From Pseudomonadota bacterium (lineage in GTDB: Bacteria > Desulfobacterota > Desulfobulbia > Desulfobulbales > Desulfocapsaceae): a DNA stretch of 64,000 nt. The stretch is from positions 1 through 64,000 of the forward strand of contig JAHIUA010000057.1 of the NCBI GenBank assembly GCA_018817385.1. Reading direction: 5' to 3'. The notes below the pieces were generated by a model, which was not told the DNA's origin, made no database searches, and saw nothing but the letters and a program-made list of their open reading frames with translations. Position numbers and translations under genes: made by a program. Positions 9,634 through 19,592 of this stretch are shown here, in pieces (positions within the stretch are counted from its first letter, which is position 1; each line of letters begins with the position of its first letter).

Positions 9634-10265
9634 CCCTACCCACCGAACTATCAGACCGTGAGCTCTGCCTGGTACGCCTCCGTTTTCTGGATCTTATCAA
9701 ATCGTTTTTCCAGGAAGCCCCCGATGCCGAGCGAATCAGCCGCTGGCGGGGAATTTTTGCCGCCCTGAACAAGGAACGTATTGACCAACAACTTGACACA
9801 GCCATCGGCCAACTAGCCGAAATACTTGACAACAAAGATCTCAAAGAATTGAGAGAAGAACACTACGAACTTTTCACCGACCCTTACAGTAAACACCTTC
9901 TGCCATTAAACGCGGCCTATTATCTTGATGGCAAGAGTTTCGGACCAAGTCTCGTCAACTGCCGTGAACTGCTTAAACAAAATCAGCTTATCAAAAACGA
10001 GTCGATCACGGATTCTGAAGACTCTCTTCTTCTCCTGCTCGATACCCTGGTCACCCTTGTTGAAGAAGAGAAACAGGGATCCGAGCAGGCAAGAGAGGTA
10101 CAAGACCAGTTATTACAGCAGTTTCTGCTGCCCACTGCTCAACTTATACATATACGCATCAAAGACAATCCAAAGGCTGATTTCTATGAAAAGTGTATCG
10201 CATTTCTCTGCGCCTATCTTGATCTCGAGCAAGGCCTTCTCAAAAATACAATGGCAAATGGGTGA
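9630..10265 (+). CDS. TorD/DmsD-family chaperone
   Basis: The 211-residue all-helical protein fits the TorD family, cytoplasmic chaperones that bind the Tat signal and help load molybdenum enzymes. Supporting features are the hydrophilic helical composition, REEHYELFTDPYSKHLLPLNAAYYLDGKSFGPS near residues 74-105 and a C-terminal CIAFLCAYLDLEQGLL helix. It overlaps the preceding Fe-S gene by 4 bp and sits before two Tat-signal proteins, so the formate dehydrogenase alpha subunit is its likely client. Confidence 0.85.
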   Translation: MTLPTELSDRELCLVRLRFLDLIKSFFQEAPDAERISRWRGIFAALNKERIDQQLDTAIGQLAEILDNKDLKELREEHYELFTDPYSKHLLPLNAAYYLDGKSFGPSLVNCRELLKQNQLIKNESITDSEDSLLLLLDTLVTLVEEEKQGSEQAREVQDQLLQQFLLPTAQLIHIRIKDNPKADFYEKCIAFLCAYLDLEQGLLKNTMANG

Positions 10266-10351
10266 CAACTGACAGAAAAACACACCCAACAGGACAATCA
10301 GACAGTAGGACAGGTAGCTGAAGCGTTTCCATAAACCTATGGAGGAAAAGT

Positions 10352-10540
10352 ATGCAGGAAAAAGATGATAACAGGCGATCCTTTCTCAAACAGATACTGG
10401 CCGGCTCGGCGATAGTTGCCGGCACGACCCTGATGGGGAAAAAGGCAAAGGCCAAGGAACAGATGGCAAACAAACGTCCGGACGAAGTTCTCTACCGGAA
10501 GTCAGAGGCCTTTAAAAAATATTATGAATCACTGCGTTAA
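10352..10540 (+). CDS. Small Tat-signal protein of formate dehydrogenase loci
   Basis: A 62-residue protein with a twin-arginine signal (RRSFLKQ at about residues 8-14, then a hydrophobic stretch ILAGSAIVAGTTL) followed by only about 30 hydrophilic residues. It matches the known small family called formate dehydrogenase region Tat target. A GGAGG ribosome site lies 6-10 bases upstream. It precedes fdhA by 20 bp in the operon. Its role is unknown; a small exported partner of the enzyme is the usual guess. Confidence 0.88.
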   Translation: MQEKDDNRRSFLKQILAGSAIVAGTTLMGKKAKAKEQMANKRPDEVLYRKSEAFKKYYESLR

Positions 10541-10560
10541 CCGAAAAAGGAGAACCAAAA

Positions 10561-13353
10561 ATGGCGCAACGAAAAATTCGAAAATCTTCTTCTGTAGGAA
10601 CGAAGACCAGCCGGGTAACCTTGAATCCCAAGGTAGCCAGACGTTCGTTCCTTAAACTCTCGGCAGCGACAGCTGCCCTGACCGGCGTGGCCATGACCAC
10701 CCGGATGACTGCAAAAGCAGCCTCCCCAGCCGTCGCTAACGCGGCCTACCCCGATTCAAAAATGGTTCGCTCAATCTGCACCCACTGTGCTGTAGGCTGT
10801 GGTATCAATGCCGAAGTCCGCAATGGCGTCTGGGTGCGACAGGAAGTGGCCCAGGATCATCCTGTCAGCCGTGGCGGCTACTGCTGTAAGGGAGCCTCCG
10901 CCATTGACATGGTGACCAGCGAGAAACGACTGAAAAACCCGATGAAGCGAGTCAATGGCAAATGGCAGAAAATCACCTGGGACCAGGCCATGAGTGAGGT
11001 TGCCGCTAAATTAACAGCTATCCGTGACAAGGATGGACCCGACGCCCTGCACCTGAATGGCAGCGCCAAGGTCTCCACAGAAATGGCATACCTGCAGAGG
11101 AAATTTGCCGCATTCTGGGGGTCGAACAACGTCGATCATCAGGCCCGTATATGACACTCCTCAACGGTGGCAGGTGTCGCCAATACATGGGGTTACGTAG
11201 CAATGACCAACAGCCTGAACGACATGAGGCATGCAAAATCATTCATTTTTATCGGGTCCAACGCCGCTGAGGCGCATCCGATCTCCATGCAGCATATTCT
11301 GCATGCCAAGGAGGTCAACAATGCACCTATAATTGTGGTTGACCCGCGCTTTACCAAGCTCGCTGCCAAAGCTACTGAATTTGTTCGCATACGTCCCGGT
11401 TCAGACTGCGCCTTTATCATGGGGCTGATCAACGAAATCATCCAGAACGGCTGGGAAGACAAAGAGTTCATCCGCACCCGGGTTGCCGGTTACCAAGAGA
11501 TGGCCGAAGTCGCCACCCAGTATACACCGGAGGAAGTCGAAAATATCACCGGAATTCCAGCGGACCAGGTCAGGAAAGTGGCCAAGATTCTCGCTACCAA
11601 CAGGCCGACGTCGCTTACCTGGTGTATGGGTGGAACCCAGCACTCTATCGGTTCCTCCATCACCCGCGCCTTCTGCATCCTCCAACTCGTCCTCGGCAAC
11701 ATGGGTAAGTCAGGCGGCGGTACCAACATCTTCCGCGGCCATGACAACGTCCAGGGTGCAACTGACATGTGTGTCCTGTCAGATAATCTGCCCGGCTATT
11801 ACGGATTGTCAGACGGCGCCTGGAAACACTGGTGCCGAGTCTGGGACGTCGATTACGACTATATCGCATCCAGGTTCAAAGAAAAGGAATGGATGAATGC
11901 CAAAGGTTTCACCCTTTCCCGCTGGTACGAGGGGGTTCTCGGGGAGGAAAAAATAGAGCAGTACACGCCAATCAAGGCCATGATCCAGTGGGGCTGCGGC
12001 TCCAACTCCAACTCCCAGTACAACAGAGTCGTCCAGGCCTACAACAAGCTTGATCTCTTTGTTATTATTGATCCCTTCCCAACCATGGCGGCAGCGACCT
12101 GCACCACAGATAACGTCTATCTGCTGCCTTGCTCCAGCCAGTACGAAACCTCGGGATCAGTGACCTCAACTTCGCGCCAGATCCAATGGCGTCACAAGAT
12201 AGTTGACCCCATTGGTGGCTGCAGAGATGATTACACCATCATGAAAGACCTGGTTGGCCGTCTCGGCTTTGCCGATGAATTCTATAAAAACATCAAAGAG
12301 GTACCGGAAGACATCACCCGCGAGATCAACAAAGGAACCCTGACCATCGGCTACAACGGTCAGACCCCCGAGCGGATCAAGAAACACATGGAAAACTGGC
12401 ACACCTTTGACATTGAAACGCTGCAGGCCAAAGGCGGACCCTGCGATGGTGAATATTACGGTATGCCTTGGCCCTGCTGGACTGAGACCCATCCCGGGAC
12501 TCCTATCCTCTACGATGTCTCCAAATCAGTAGCGGAGGGCGGTCTGCCCTTCAGAAACCGATTTGGCATGGATACGACCTATGTCATGTCCGGACGCGAA
12601 GAAAATCAGCTGGCTGCCCAAGGTATCTGCAACCCCGGCAGTGAAGTCAAGGGTGGCTATGCTGAATTCAAAGACGTGGTTCCCGGCACCAACTGGAAGA
12701 CCGATCTATCCCAGAAGACCATCAAAGATGCTATTGCTCGCGGCATGGCACCCTTTGGGAATGCCCGGGCCCGCTGCGTGGTCTGGACTTTCCCTGACCA
12801 GGTGCCGATCCATCGTGAACCACTTCATTCACCACGGCCCGATCTCATCGAAAAATATCCTACCTACGAAGATAAACCGAACCATTTTCGCGTCTTCACC
12901 AGGTACAAAAGCGAACAAAATTCAAATCTGGTCAAGGACTTCCCCTATGTCCTGACCACTGGCCGCATGGTCGAGCACATGGGAGGTGGAGCCGAAACCA
13001 GAAGCAACAAATACCTCTCCGAGTTGCAGCCGGAGATGTACGCCGAAATAAACCCTGTCTTAGGCAATAACTTAGGACTTCGAGACGGTGAGATGATCTG
13101 GATCGAGTCGCCGGAAGGTGGCAAGGTCAAGGTCAAGGCATTTTTCACCGAACGAGTTGATGCCAAGACCATTTTCATGCCGTACCATTTCGGTGGTACA
13201 CTCATGGGCGAATCGCTGGCGGGCAACTACCCTGCAGGTCATGAGCCATACGTCATGGGTGATGCAGCCAATGTCTGTACCAATTACGGGTATGACATAA
13301 TCACCCAGATTCAGGCAACCAAAGATGGCCTGTGCAAGGTCAGCCGGGCATAG
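10561..13353 (+). CDS. fdhA: Formate dehydrogenase alpha subunit, selenoprotein (TGA-encoded Sec198)
   Basis: One 930-residue gene read through an in-frame TGA at 11152-11154. The context DHQARI-Sec-HSSTV matches the Sec-His active site of FdnG-type formate dehydrogenases, where Sec binds Mo or W. A Tat signal (RRSFLKLS at about 27-34) sends it folded to the periplasm. The [4Fe-4S] motif CTHCAVGC...CCKG begins near residue 73, the bis-MGD domains follow, and the C-terminal dinucleotide-binding domain begins near DFPYVLTTGRMVEHMGG. AAGGAG precedes the ATG. It oxidises formate and passes electrons to FdhB. Reading without recoding would give a useless 197-residue stub and a start-less remainder. 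Confidence 0.96.
11152..11178 (+). promoter_or_regulatory. Selenocysteine codon and SECIS-like hairpin in fdhA
   Basis: The TGA at 11152-11154 is followed at once by a hairpin: GACAC (11153-11157) pairs perfectly with GTGTC (11174-11178), enclosing a 16-nt apical region with GGTGGCAG. The position directly after the UGA matches the SelB-binding element of E. coli fdhF and fdnG. Pairing is seen; function follows from family knowledge. Confidence 0.8.
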
Positions 13354-13371
13354 CCCAGGGAGGAATACTAA

Positions 13372-13959
13372 ATGGGACGCATGAAATTTTTATGTGACAT
13401 AGAACGTTGTATTGACTGTAGTGGCTGTGTGGTCGCCTGCAAAGAGGGGCATCACATTCCGGTAGGTGTCAATCGACGTAGAGTAATCACCATCAACCAG
13501 GGGAAACCGGGAGAAAAATCCATCTCGGTTGCCTGTATGCACTGTGCCGACGCCCCCTGCATAGCCGTCTGTCCGGTGGACGCCATCTATCAGCGCGACG
13601 ACGGTATTGTCCTGGTCAGCAAAGAGACCTGTATCGGGTGCGGCTACTGCTTCATGGCCTGCCCGTTCGGGGCGCCGCAGTTTCCAAGTGGTCAGGTATT
13701 CGGTGCCCGTGGCGCCATGGACAAATGCACCTTCTGCGCCGGAGGCCCGGAAGAGACGTTCAGCGAGAAAGAGAAAACGCTCTACGGCCAAAATCGGATT
13801 GCCGAGGGCAAGGTGCCGCTCTGTGCCGCCATGTGCGCGACGAAGGCACTGCTGGCAGGGGACGCTGACGAGGTGGCTGACGTGTACCGAGAACGCGTTT
13901 TCAAGCGCGGTTCAGGCGCAAATGCCTGGGGCTGGGATAAGGCCTACCAAAAAAAATAA
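13372..13959 (+). CDS. fdhB: Formate dehydrogenase beta subunit, 4Fe-4S electron-transfer protein
   Basis: A 195-residue ferredoxin-type subunit that relays electrons from FdhA to the membrane cytochrome. Four clusters are indicated: CIDCSGCVVACKEG near residue 11, CMHCADAPCIAVCP near 48, CIGCGYCFMACPFG near 84 and CTFC with later cysteines (PLCAAMCATKA) near 118-155. It has no own signal and would be exported with FdhA. It is 18 bp downstream of fdhA, with GGAGG before the ATG. It lacks the C-terminal transmembrane helix of E. coli FdnH, as in shorter Desulfovibrio-type beta subunits. Confidence 0.94.
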   Translation: MGRMKFLCDIERCIDCSGCVVACKEGHHIPVGVNRRRVITINQGKPGEKSISVACMHCADAPCIAVCPVDAIYQRDDGIVLVSKETCIGCGYCFMACPFGAPQFPSGQVFGARGAMDKCTFCAGGPEETFSEKEKTLYGQNRIAEGKVPLCAAMCATKALLAGDADEVADVYRERVFKRGSGANAWGWDKAYQKK

Positions 13960-13978
13960 TCCCTTTACGAGGATGCTT

Positions 13979-14845
13979 ATGAAGAAGCTCATTCTTCCAG
14001 GCTGCATCCTTTTCTGGGCAATGGCCACACTGGCCATTGCCCAGTCACAAGGACAGCTCCTAACAAACTTCGGCCCAAGCCCTTCAACCGCTGCCTTTCA
14101 TGAAATCAACGGATTGTTCACCGGCGACTGGCAGCAGTACGGACAGCTCTTCACCGAACTCCAGAGCAAGATTTTTTCTCAGATTTTCCTGCTGGTGGTG
14201 ACCGTTGTCCCTCTGATATTTCTTCTCCATTACCTGGTCATCGGGCCAATGATTTTTTCCCATGAGGGAAGGCAAATCTATTACTTCAACCTCTTTGCCC
14301 GCTGTATTCACTGGTGCGCCGCTATCTCCTTTGCCCTGCTGGTGCTTACCGGCCTCCTCATCATCTTCGGCTCGCTGGTGGGGGGAGGAGTCCTGCTGCG
14401 CAGTGGCCGAACCGTGCACCTTATTTCGGCCGCAATCTTTTCCGTAAGCGCCCTGTTTATGCTCCTCATCTGGGCCAAGGACATGATCTATGCTCCCTAC
14501 GATTTCATGTGGATGCTGATTATGGGCGGCTATCTCAGCAAGAAGAAAAAACCAGTTCCGGCCGGCAAATTCAATGCCGGACAAAAAAGCTGGTTCTGGC
14601 TGGCAACCCTGGGTGGGATGGTCATGGCAGTCAGCGGCTACTTTCTTTATTCTTTTCAGGGAAGCCCAGATACCCTGCGACTCTCAGCAATTATCCATAA
14701 TTTCCTCGGAGCCGCTATGATAGCTGTATTTATTGTCCATCTTTACATGTCCCTCTTTGCCATCAAGGGTGCTATCCGCAGCATGATTAGCGGCTACAAA
14801 GCCGAGGCAGAGCTAACGATTCTTCACTCCAGATTTAAATTCTAA
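13979..14845 (+). CDS. Formate dehydrogenase cytochrome b gamma subunit
   Basis: A 288-residue membrane protein of the FdnI cytochrome b556 family, which anchors the periplasmic enzyme and passes electrons to the quinone pool. A signal-like N-terminus (MKKLILPGCILFWAMATLAIAQ) is followed by about four membrane helices, including FLLVVTVVPLIFLLHYLV, WCAAISFALLVLTGLLIIF and LGAAMIAVFIVHLYMSL; His residues in RCIHW, HLIS, IHN and VHLYM are candidate haem ligands. ATG 13979 is chosen over 13973 because AGG at 13970-13972 is then well spaced. It begins 19 bp after fdhB. Confidence 0.9.
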   Translation: MKKLILPGCILFWAMATLAIAQSQGQLLTNFGPSPSTAAFHEINGLFTGDWQQYGQLFTELQSKIFSQIFLLVVTVVPLIFLLHYLVIGPMIFSHEGRQIYYFNLFARCIHWCAAISFALLVLTGLLIIFGSLVGGGVLLRSGRTVHLISAAIFSVSALFMLLIWAKDMIYAPYDFMWMLIMGGYLSKKKKPVPAGKFNAGQKSWFWLATLGGMVMAVSGYFLYSFQGSPDTLRLSAIIHNFLGAAMIAVFIVHLYMSLFAIKGAIRSMISGYKAEAELTILHSRFKF

Positions 14846-14854
14846 AGCAAATTG

Positions 14855-14882
14855 CCCTCTCCCCGCAACACTGGGGAGGGGG
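14855..14882 (+). terminator. GC-rich hairpin after the formate dehydrogenase operon
   Basis: CCCTCTCCCC (14855-14864) pairs with GGGGAGGGGG (14873-14882) around an 8-nt loop, ten bases after the cytochrome gene stop. There is no T-tract, so it may be a 3' stabilising or processing hairpin rather than an intrinsic terminator. Confidence 0.45.
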
Positions 14883-14991
14883 TGGTTCTGCAAACCCTGC
14901 TTGCTGTTTCCTCCAGGATACGATATTCTTCTTCAAATAGTTTCAAATAGTTTCACCACGTGAGGATTATCTTATTTTTTGAGGTTTCTGT

Positions 14992-15654
14992 ATGCTCCCC
15001 ATTGTCACCTTTATCGGCTGGCACGACTGCGGTAAAACCACCTTGGCCTCCCAGGTGGTCAAGCATCTCAAACAGCTCGGCTACCGGGTGGCCGTAATCA
15101 AATCCACCAAGGAAACAGGAATTGGCTTTGACACACCTGGTTCCGACACCGATACCCACCGTCGAGCAGGCGCAGATTCCGTATTACTGGTGGCCCCGGA
15201 CCAGATAGTCATGATGACCGCCAACAACGGCTCCTCCCTGACCACACTGGCTTATCGCTATTTCCCGGACGTGGACATCGTCATCGGCGAGGGATTCAAG
15301 GAGGCAAGGCAGGTGGCCAAGATTGAAGTCTTCCGCAACAGTAAGGAACTCCTGCGGGATCGGGTCAGCGGTGTAATCGCGGTGGCCAGTGATGAAAAAA
15401 TAAGCGGCGACTATATCTTCCGCCTCAATGAGGCCGCAGAGATCGCCTCCTTTATCGAGAAACGATTCCTCCAGGATGGCGGAAACGGAACAGACCACAC
15501 CACCCTCTTAGTCAATGGCAGCCGGGTACCGATGAAAGATTTTGTCCAGGATGCCCTGGCAGGTTCCATTACCGGATTTGTCGATTCCCTGAAGATAAAC
15601 AGAGGCGAGGTCAAAGAGATCGAAATTCGGATCACTCTCCCCAGAAACAAATAA
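14992..15654 (+). CDS. mobB: MobB, molybdopterin-guanine dinucleotide biosynthesis protein B
   Basis: A 220-residue GTP-binding protein with a P-loop GWHDCGKTTL near residues 8-17, GFDTPGSDTDTHRRAGA near 45-61, and DVDIVIGEGFKEA near 92-104. MobB assists MobA in making the bis-MGD cofactor needed by FdhA. The C-terminal 60 residues (HTTLLVNGSRVPMKDFVQDALAG...) match the extra domain often found on deltaproteobacterial MobB. It stands 146 bp after the operon and has its own start region, so it may be partly independent in transcription. Confidence 0.92.
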   Translation: MLPIVTFIGWHDCGKTTLASQVVKHLKQLGYRVAVIKSTKETGIGFDTPGSDTDTHRRAGADSVLLVAPDQIVMMTANNGSSLTTLAYRYFPDVDIVIGEGFKEARQVAKIEVFRNSKELLRDRVSGVIAVASDEKISGDYIFRLNEAAEIASFIEKRFLQDGGNGTDHTTLLVNGSRVPMKDFVQDALAGSITGFVDSLKINRGEVKEIEIRITLPRNK

Positions 15655-15785
15655 AGAGAAACAACAATCAAACAGGCCGCAGTTCTCAGCAAAAGCCACT
15701 GCGAAGCCGACAGGCACAGCATCTCCTTCGTTACCAGCACGAAAAGATATTGATCTCTTGGGGGATGCTTGCCTCAGAACCACGA

Positions 15786-18116
15786 CTAAGCGGCCACTTT
15801 TTTCTCCAGTGCCCCCTTGACTGCCCGAGCCAGAGTTTCCATAGAATAGGGTTTTCTGATAAAATCCGTAGCCCCCAGATTTTTTGTTTCCTCTACATTC
15901 AGGCTTTCGGAAAAGCCACTGACGATTATTGCCATCTGCTGCGGCCGGATTTGCAGAATTTGACGATAGGTTTCATAACCGTTTAATCCAGGGTCCATGA
16001 TCATATCCAGGAGGAGCAGATCACACGCCTGATGCCGCAAAAATTCCACCGCTTCCTCACCCGAAGCCACACTCTCTACCCGATAGCCGTAAACACCTAA
16101 AATCCTGGTAGCCAGATCTCTCTGCTGGGGTTCATCATCTATGACCAGGATACTTTCACCATTCCCCTGTAAATCTTCTGCTGCAGCTCTGATCACTTGC
16201 TGCCCTCTTTCTCCTCCCTGATACGAGGGAAAATAGAGTTCAAAACAGCTCCCCTCTTCATTGCTGCTGACCTTGACCTGGCCATCATGGTCACTCATAG
16301 TATTCCAGACCACGGTCAATCCAATTCCTGTACCGCTCCTGCCCATCTTCTTCTTGCTGTAAAACGGTTCAAAGATATGTTCAAGATCTTTCTCTTCAAT
16401 CCCCGGACCATTGTCATGGACCTGTAACACAGCATAGTCTGAGACCAGCAGGCCCGTTTCCTGCCCCTCTTCCGCGACTCGCTGTTCCCTCCTCGTAGAA
16501 ACAACTATCTGTCCTCCTTCCTTGACGGACTCGACAGCATTCGTTACCAGGTTCATGAGGGCCTTCTTCACATGCACGGGAGAGCAGATGACCGGAAGTT
16601 CCTCGGGACAAAACTGGCGGCTCCAGAAAACCTCTGCATAGTTTTTTTGGAGGACGACACACTCAGGTGACTCAAGATACTCCCTGGTTAACGCGTTAAG
16701 ATCACACCATTCTTTTTTGCTGGCAACCCCTCGGGCAACAGTGAGCAGGTCTGCGACCACGGCCGCCGCCCGTTCCCCTGAACGCTGAATCTCAACAATC
16801 GGGGTTCGCAGTTCACTGTCTTCCGAGAGCTGTAAAAGGAGCAATTGCGGATAACTGACGATTCCTGAAAGGATATTGTTCAGATCATGAGCGACTCCAC
16901 CCGCCAAAAGACCAAGAGCCTTCATCTTCTGCGACTGTCTCAACTCTCTTTCCATTTTTTGAGTCTCAAGCATCATCTTCTCCTGGGACCTGAGACTTTC
17001 AATATATTGTTGGGAAAGGCTATTGAGGTTTCTACTCAAACTCTTCACCTCCCTCGGCCCTGACCAGGAAAGGGCCAGAGGCTGCTGTTTATGAAGCAGA
17101 CTATGAACAGCACGGAACAGCTCCTGGAAAGAAGCATCTATGACAGCAGCAAGTTTCATGGCAAGAAGACAGACAAGCAGTAAAAGGAAAGAAAAGAGAA
17201 TGATCATCTCTCTCCTCCATTTCTGCACCCAGACCATCGTGTTTCCGGTCTTGAGCGGATGGACAAGCAGCACGTGCTCGGGAAAATGACCACTGCCAAA
17301 GAGAGGAATAAGCGCCCAAGACTGTCCAGCCCTGTCTGTGATCATTCTCGATTCAACAAGATCAGCCCCTGGTGGCAACTCGATATCAGCTCCGAAAGAA
17401 CCAGGTGCAGTGAGAGGAGTAGCCTGCTGTTTTTCTTGGTTGTATTGGATCAGACAGCCTGCATAACGCTTGATCAGGGAAGAGAGATCAAGATAAAGAC
17501 AGGCCTCGCCGACCGCTTTCCCCTGGTCCAGAAGCCCAACCGCTAACCGCACCACAGGGGACATCCCTCCACCCACTCCTTCAATCCATTCAAAACCGGA
17601 GTAAAATACCCCACCTTCAGGATGCTGATCTGCAAGAGCAATGGGAGACGATAAGCTATCGATACTCTGGTCACTCTCCGGAGGCACCGCCAGCAACCCG
17701 TCGCTGCCGCGACGTAGAGCATAACATTCCTGTCCCTGGCGATCAAAAAGTCGGATGGACAGGACTTCTGGATTTTCCTGATACCAGTTAACCATCATTT
17801 CCCCGACACGCCGTTCTACGATCCGCCGGGGAAAGAACCTGGCCGTGTTGCTGACCAGTTCAACAGCCCCGGGACTGAAGCTGAGAATCCTCAGACTATC
17901 CTGATACCACTTCATTTCCATGCCGATTTCCCGCGTATTCCCCTGGATCAAGAGGAGCTGTCTGTTTTCTTCAGCAATTCTGAACTGGGTCAGTACCCTG
18001 GGGAAATTCAGGGACAAGGACACCAGCAGCGGAATAAAGGCGAGGCCAATCAAGCCAACAATGAGCAAGGTACGTATTCTCATAACAAAACGAAATAGTT
18101 TCTTATCCACCGACAA
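15786..18116 (-). CDS. Hybrid sensor histidine kinase with C-terminal receiver
   Basis: A 776-residue membrane kinase. Membrane segments at about residues 14-32 and 310-330 bracket a periplasmic sensor region of about 270 residues that I cannot assign. Then follow HisKA (GGVAHDLNNILSG, phospho-His near residue 410), HATPase_c (DNGPGIEEKDLEHIFEPFYSKK; GTGIGLTVVW) and a receiver domain (VIDDEPQQRD, probable phospho-Asp in LLLLDMIMDPG, Lys in FIRKPYS). No DNA-binding partner is adjacent. It converges with mobB and shares no operon. Confidence 0.92.
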   Translation of the reverse strand: MSVDKKLFRFVMRIRTLLIVGLIGLAFIPLLVSLSLNFPRVLTQFRIAEENRQLLLIQGNTREIGMEMKWYQDSLRILSFSPGAVELVSNTARFFPRRIVERRVGEMMVNWYQENPEVLSIRLFDRQGQECYALRRGSDGLLAVPPESDQSIDSLSSPIALADQHPEGGVFYSGFEWIEGVGGGMSPVVRLAVGLLDQGKAVGEACLYLDLSSLIKRYAGCLIQYNQEKQQATPLTAPGSFGADIELPPGADLVESRMITDRAGQSWALIPLFGSGHFPEHVLLVHPLKTGNTMVWVQKWRREMIILFSFLLLLVCLLAMKLAAVIDASFQELFRAVHSLLHKQQPLALSWSGPREVKSLSRNLNSLSQQYIESLRSQEKMMLETQKMERELRQSQKMKALGLLAGGVAHDLNNILSGIVSYPQLLLLQLSEDSELRTPIVEIQRSGERAAAVVADLLTVARGVASKKEWCDLNALTREYLESPECVVLQKNYAEVFWSRQFCPEELPVICSPVHVKKALMNLVTNAVESVKEGGQIVVSTRREQRVAEEGQETGLLVSDYAVLQVHDNGPGIEEKDLEHIFEPFYSKKKMGRSGTGIGLTVVWNTMSDHDGQVKVSSNEEGSCFELYFPSYQGGERGQQVIRAAAEDLQGNGESILVIDDEPQQRDLATRILGVYGYRVESVASGEEAVEFLRHQACDLLLLDMIMDPGLNGYETYRQILQIRPQQMAIIVSGFSESLNVEETKNLGATDFIRKPYSMETLARAVKGALEKKVAA

Positions 18117-18333
18117 GAAATTGAATTATTCTTCACGAACACACCTGTTGAAGAAAAAAGCACAGATATACCTTTTCCCCAATGGCATAGACGTTAGATC
18201 GGAGATTCGTGCCAACAGAAGAAAACAATAGATAAAAAGAGGCTCCTTCTTTGACTTCTCATCACCCGTCACATAGACTGTCTTTAATGGGCCCATCAGT
18301 ATCAACCCGAAATCCGACCCTTGTCCAGGAACT

Positions 18334-18831
18334 ATGTCTACCACGATGCTACGCAGATTTCTCTTCCCCTCTTTGAACAGAAGATATCTCCTCCGCCTCG
18401 TCATATTGGTATGTTTCTGCTATCTGATCTTCGGCTATATCCTTATTCCCTTGCGCATCCAGGGACAGAGCATGGAGCCCACCTACCGCGATGGTTCCTT
18501 TGCCTTCTGCTGGCGCCCACAGTACCTCTTTGCACCAGTACAGCGCTTTGACGTGGTAACCGTTCGTTTCACAGGACGAAGTGTCATGCTGCTCAAACGT
18601 ATTGTTGGTCTCCCAGGCGAGACAGTTGAATTCCGGCAAGGAACGCTGTATGTGGATGGACATGAGATTGAAGAGCCCTATGTCCATCATCAATCCAACT
18701 GGAACCTCCCCCCAAGAATGATAGCGCCTGAACATGTCTATGTAGTGGGTGACAATCGAGGAACCGCCATGTCTCGTCATCGTTTTGGTCAGGTAAAAAA
18801 AGAGCGTATCGTGGGGGGAGTCATCTTATGA
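18334..18831 (+). CDS. lepB: Signal peptidase I (LepB family)
   Basis: A short 165-residue signal peptidase I with one N-terminal membrane anchor at about residues 22-38. The catalytic Ser lies in IQGQSMEPT near residue 46 and the general-base Lys in LLKRIVGLPGE near 88, with the family boxes YVVGDNRGTAMSRH and GQVKKERIVG. It is much shorter than E. coli LepB (two anchors, 324 residues), resembling compact Gram-positive and deltaproteobacterial forms. It cleaves signal peptides on the outer face of the inner membrane. It overlaps the next gene by 4 bp. Confidence 0.92.
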   Translation: MSTTMLRRFLFPSLNRRYLLRLVILVCFCYLIFGYILIPLRIQGQSMEPTYRDGSFAFCWRPQYLFAPVQRFDVVTVRFTGRSVMLLKRIVGLPGETVEFRQGTLYVDGHEIEEPYVHHQSNWNLPPRMIAPEHVYVVGDNRGTAMSRHRFGQVKKERIVGGVIL

Positions 18832-19319
18832 ACACGCAAAAACTCCTGATTCTCCTGACAATCCTCCTGGTGGCTGGTGGAACTCTCTTTTTCCTGCCAA
18901 GTGACGAGAAAAAGATCCGGAATAATATGGCTGCATTTGCCGACTACTGTTCATCGATAAAGAAAGAACCACCCCTTGAGACGCTGAAGAAGGCGGCTCT
19001 CTCAGCAAGACTTTGCAGCAATCCATGCTGGGTCCAGATTACATCCTTGAATATCGATAGAGCATTCAACACCAAAGAGTTCAGTGACCATATTCTCATC
19101 CTGAAAAAAGCACTGACCAATACACGCTTCAACTTCCATGATACTGTTATAGACTTCCCTGCTGACAACAGGGCCGAGATCATGACCACCCTCCGCCTGG
19201 CAGGAAAAACAAAAGACAGTCGCTTTACTGACGCCTATGAGATGAAGATACTGGTAGAAAAAAGAGATGGAGACTGGCTCTTTTCTTCTTTTACCGTTGT
19301 TGAATTCATAGAGCAATAA
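18828..19319 (+). CDS. Small membrane-anchored or exported protein of unknown function
   Basis: A 163-residue protein I do not recognise. It has an N-terminal hydrophobic segment at about residues 5-24 (LLILLTILLVAGGTLFFLP) and then a soluble alpha/beta-looking domain with three cysteines (YCSS, LCSNPC). The C-terminal half, ending DGDWLFSSFTVVEF, looks like a SnoaL/NTF2-type fold ending, which is only an impression. It overlaps lepB by ATGA, so the two are translationally coupled; the partner role is unknown. Confidence 0.75.
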   Translation: MNTQKLLILLTILLVAGGTLFFLPSDEKKIRNNMAAFADYCSSIKKEPPLETLKKAALSARLCSNPCWVQITSLNIDRAFNTKEFSDHILILKKALTNTRFNFHDTVIDFPADNRAEIMTTLRLAGKTKDSRFTDAYEMKILVEKRDGDWLFSSFTVVEFIEQ

Positions 19320-19386
19320 TAAAGATTCAGCCACGGCCCCCCTTCTCCACCCTTGAAAATAACTGAAGACCTGCTATAAAAATCAA

Positions 19387-19530
19387 GTAACTATTCAGCA
19401 GCACGTCACCTTCGTCCATTGAGACCTTCTCGCAGCGCATGCATAGGCTTCGAAGTCCCGACCGAACGAACAAAAAACACTGCTAACCAGTTACAGGACG
19501 GTTGGTTGCCAATTATCAGGCAGCAGCTTC
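19387..19530 (-). repeat. Dispersed ~145-bp repeat, inverted copy
   Basis: The reverse complement of this segment aligns along its length with 24432-24578 and 42174-42319; CCTTCGTCCATTGAG and AGCGCATG are shared with the former. It fills most of the 273-bp gap before pepF. No coding potential is evident. Confidence 0.65.
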
Positions 19531-19592
19531 CAAGTAACAAAATCAACTGGACTGGACGCACTCAATCCCTTCATTTCGCATAGGATGTTCCC

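Noticed and set aside
11167-13353. A separate gene starting with GTG after the fdhA TGA
   Set aside because: The sequence on both sides is one molybdopterin oxidoreductase and the TGA falls on the Sec residue of the family; no ribosome site is present at 11167.
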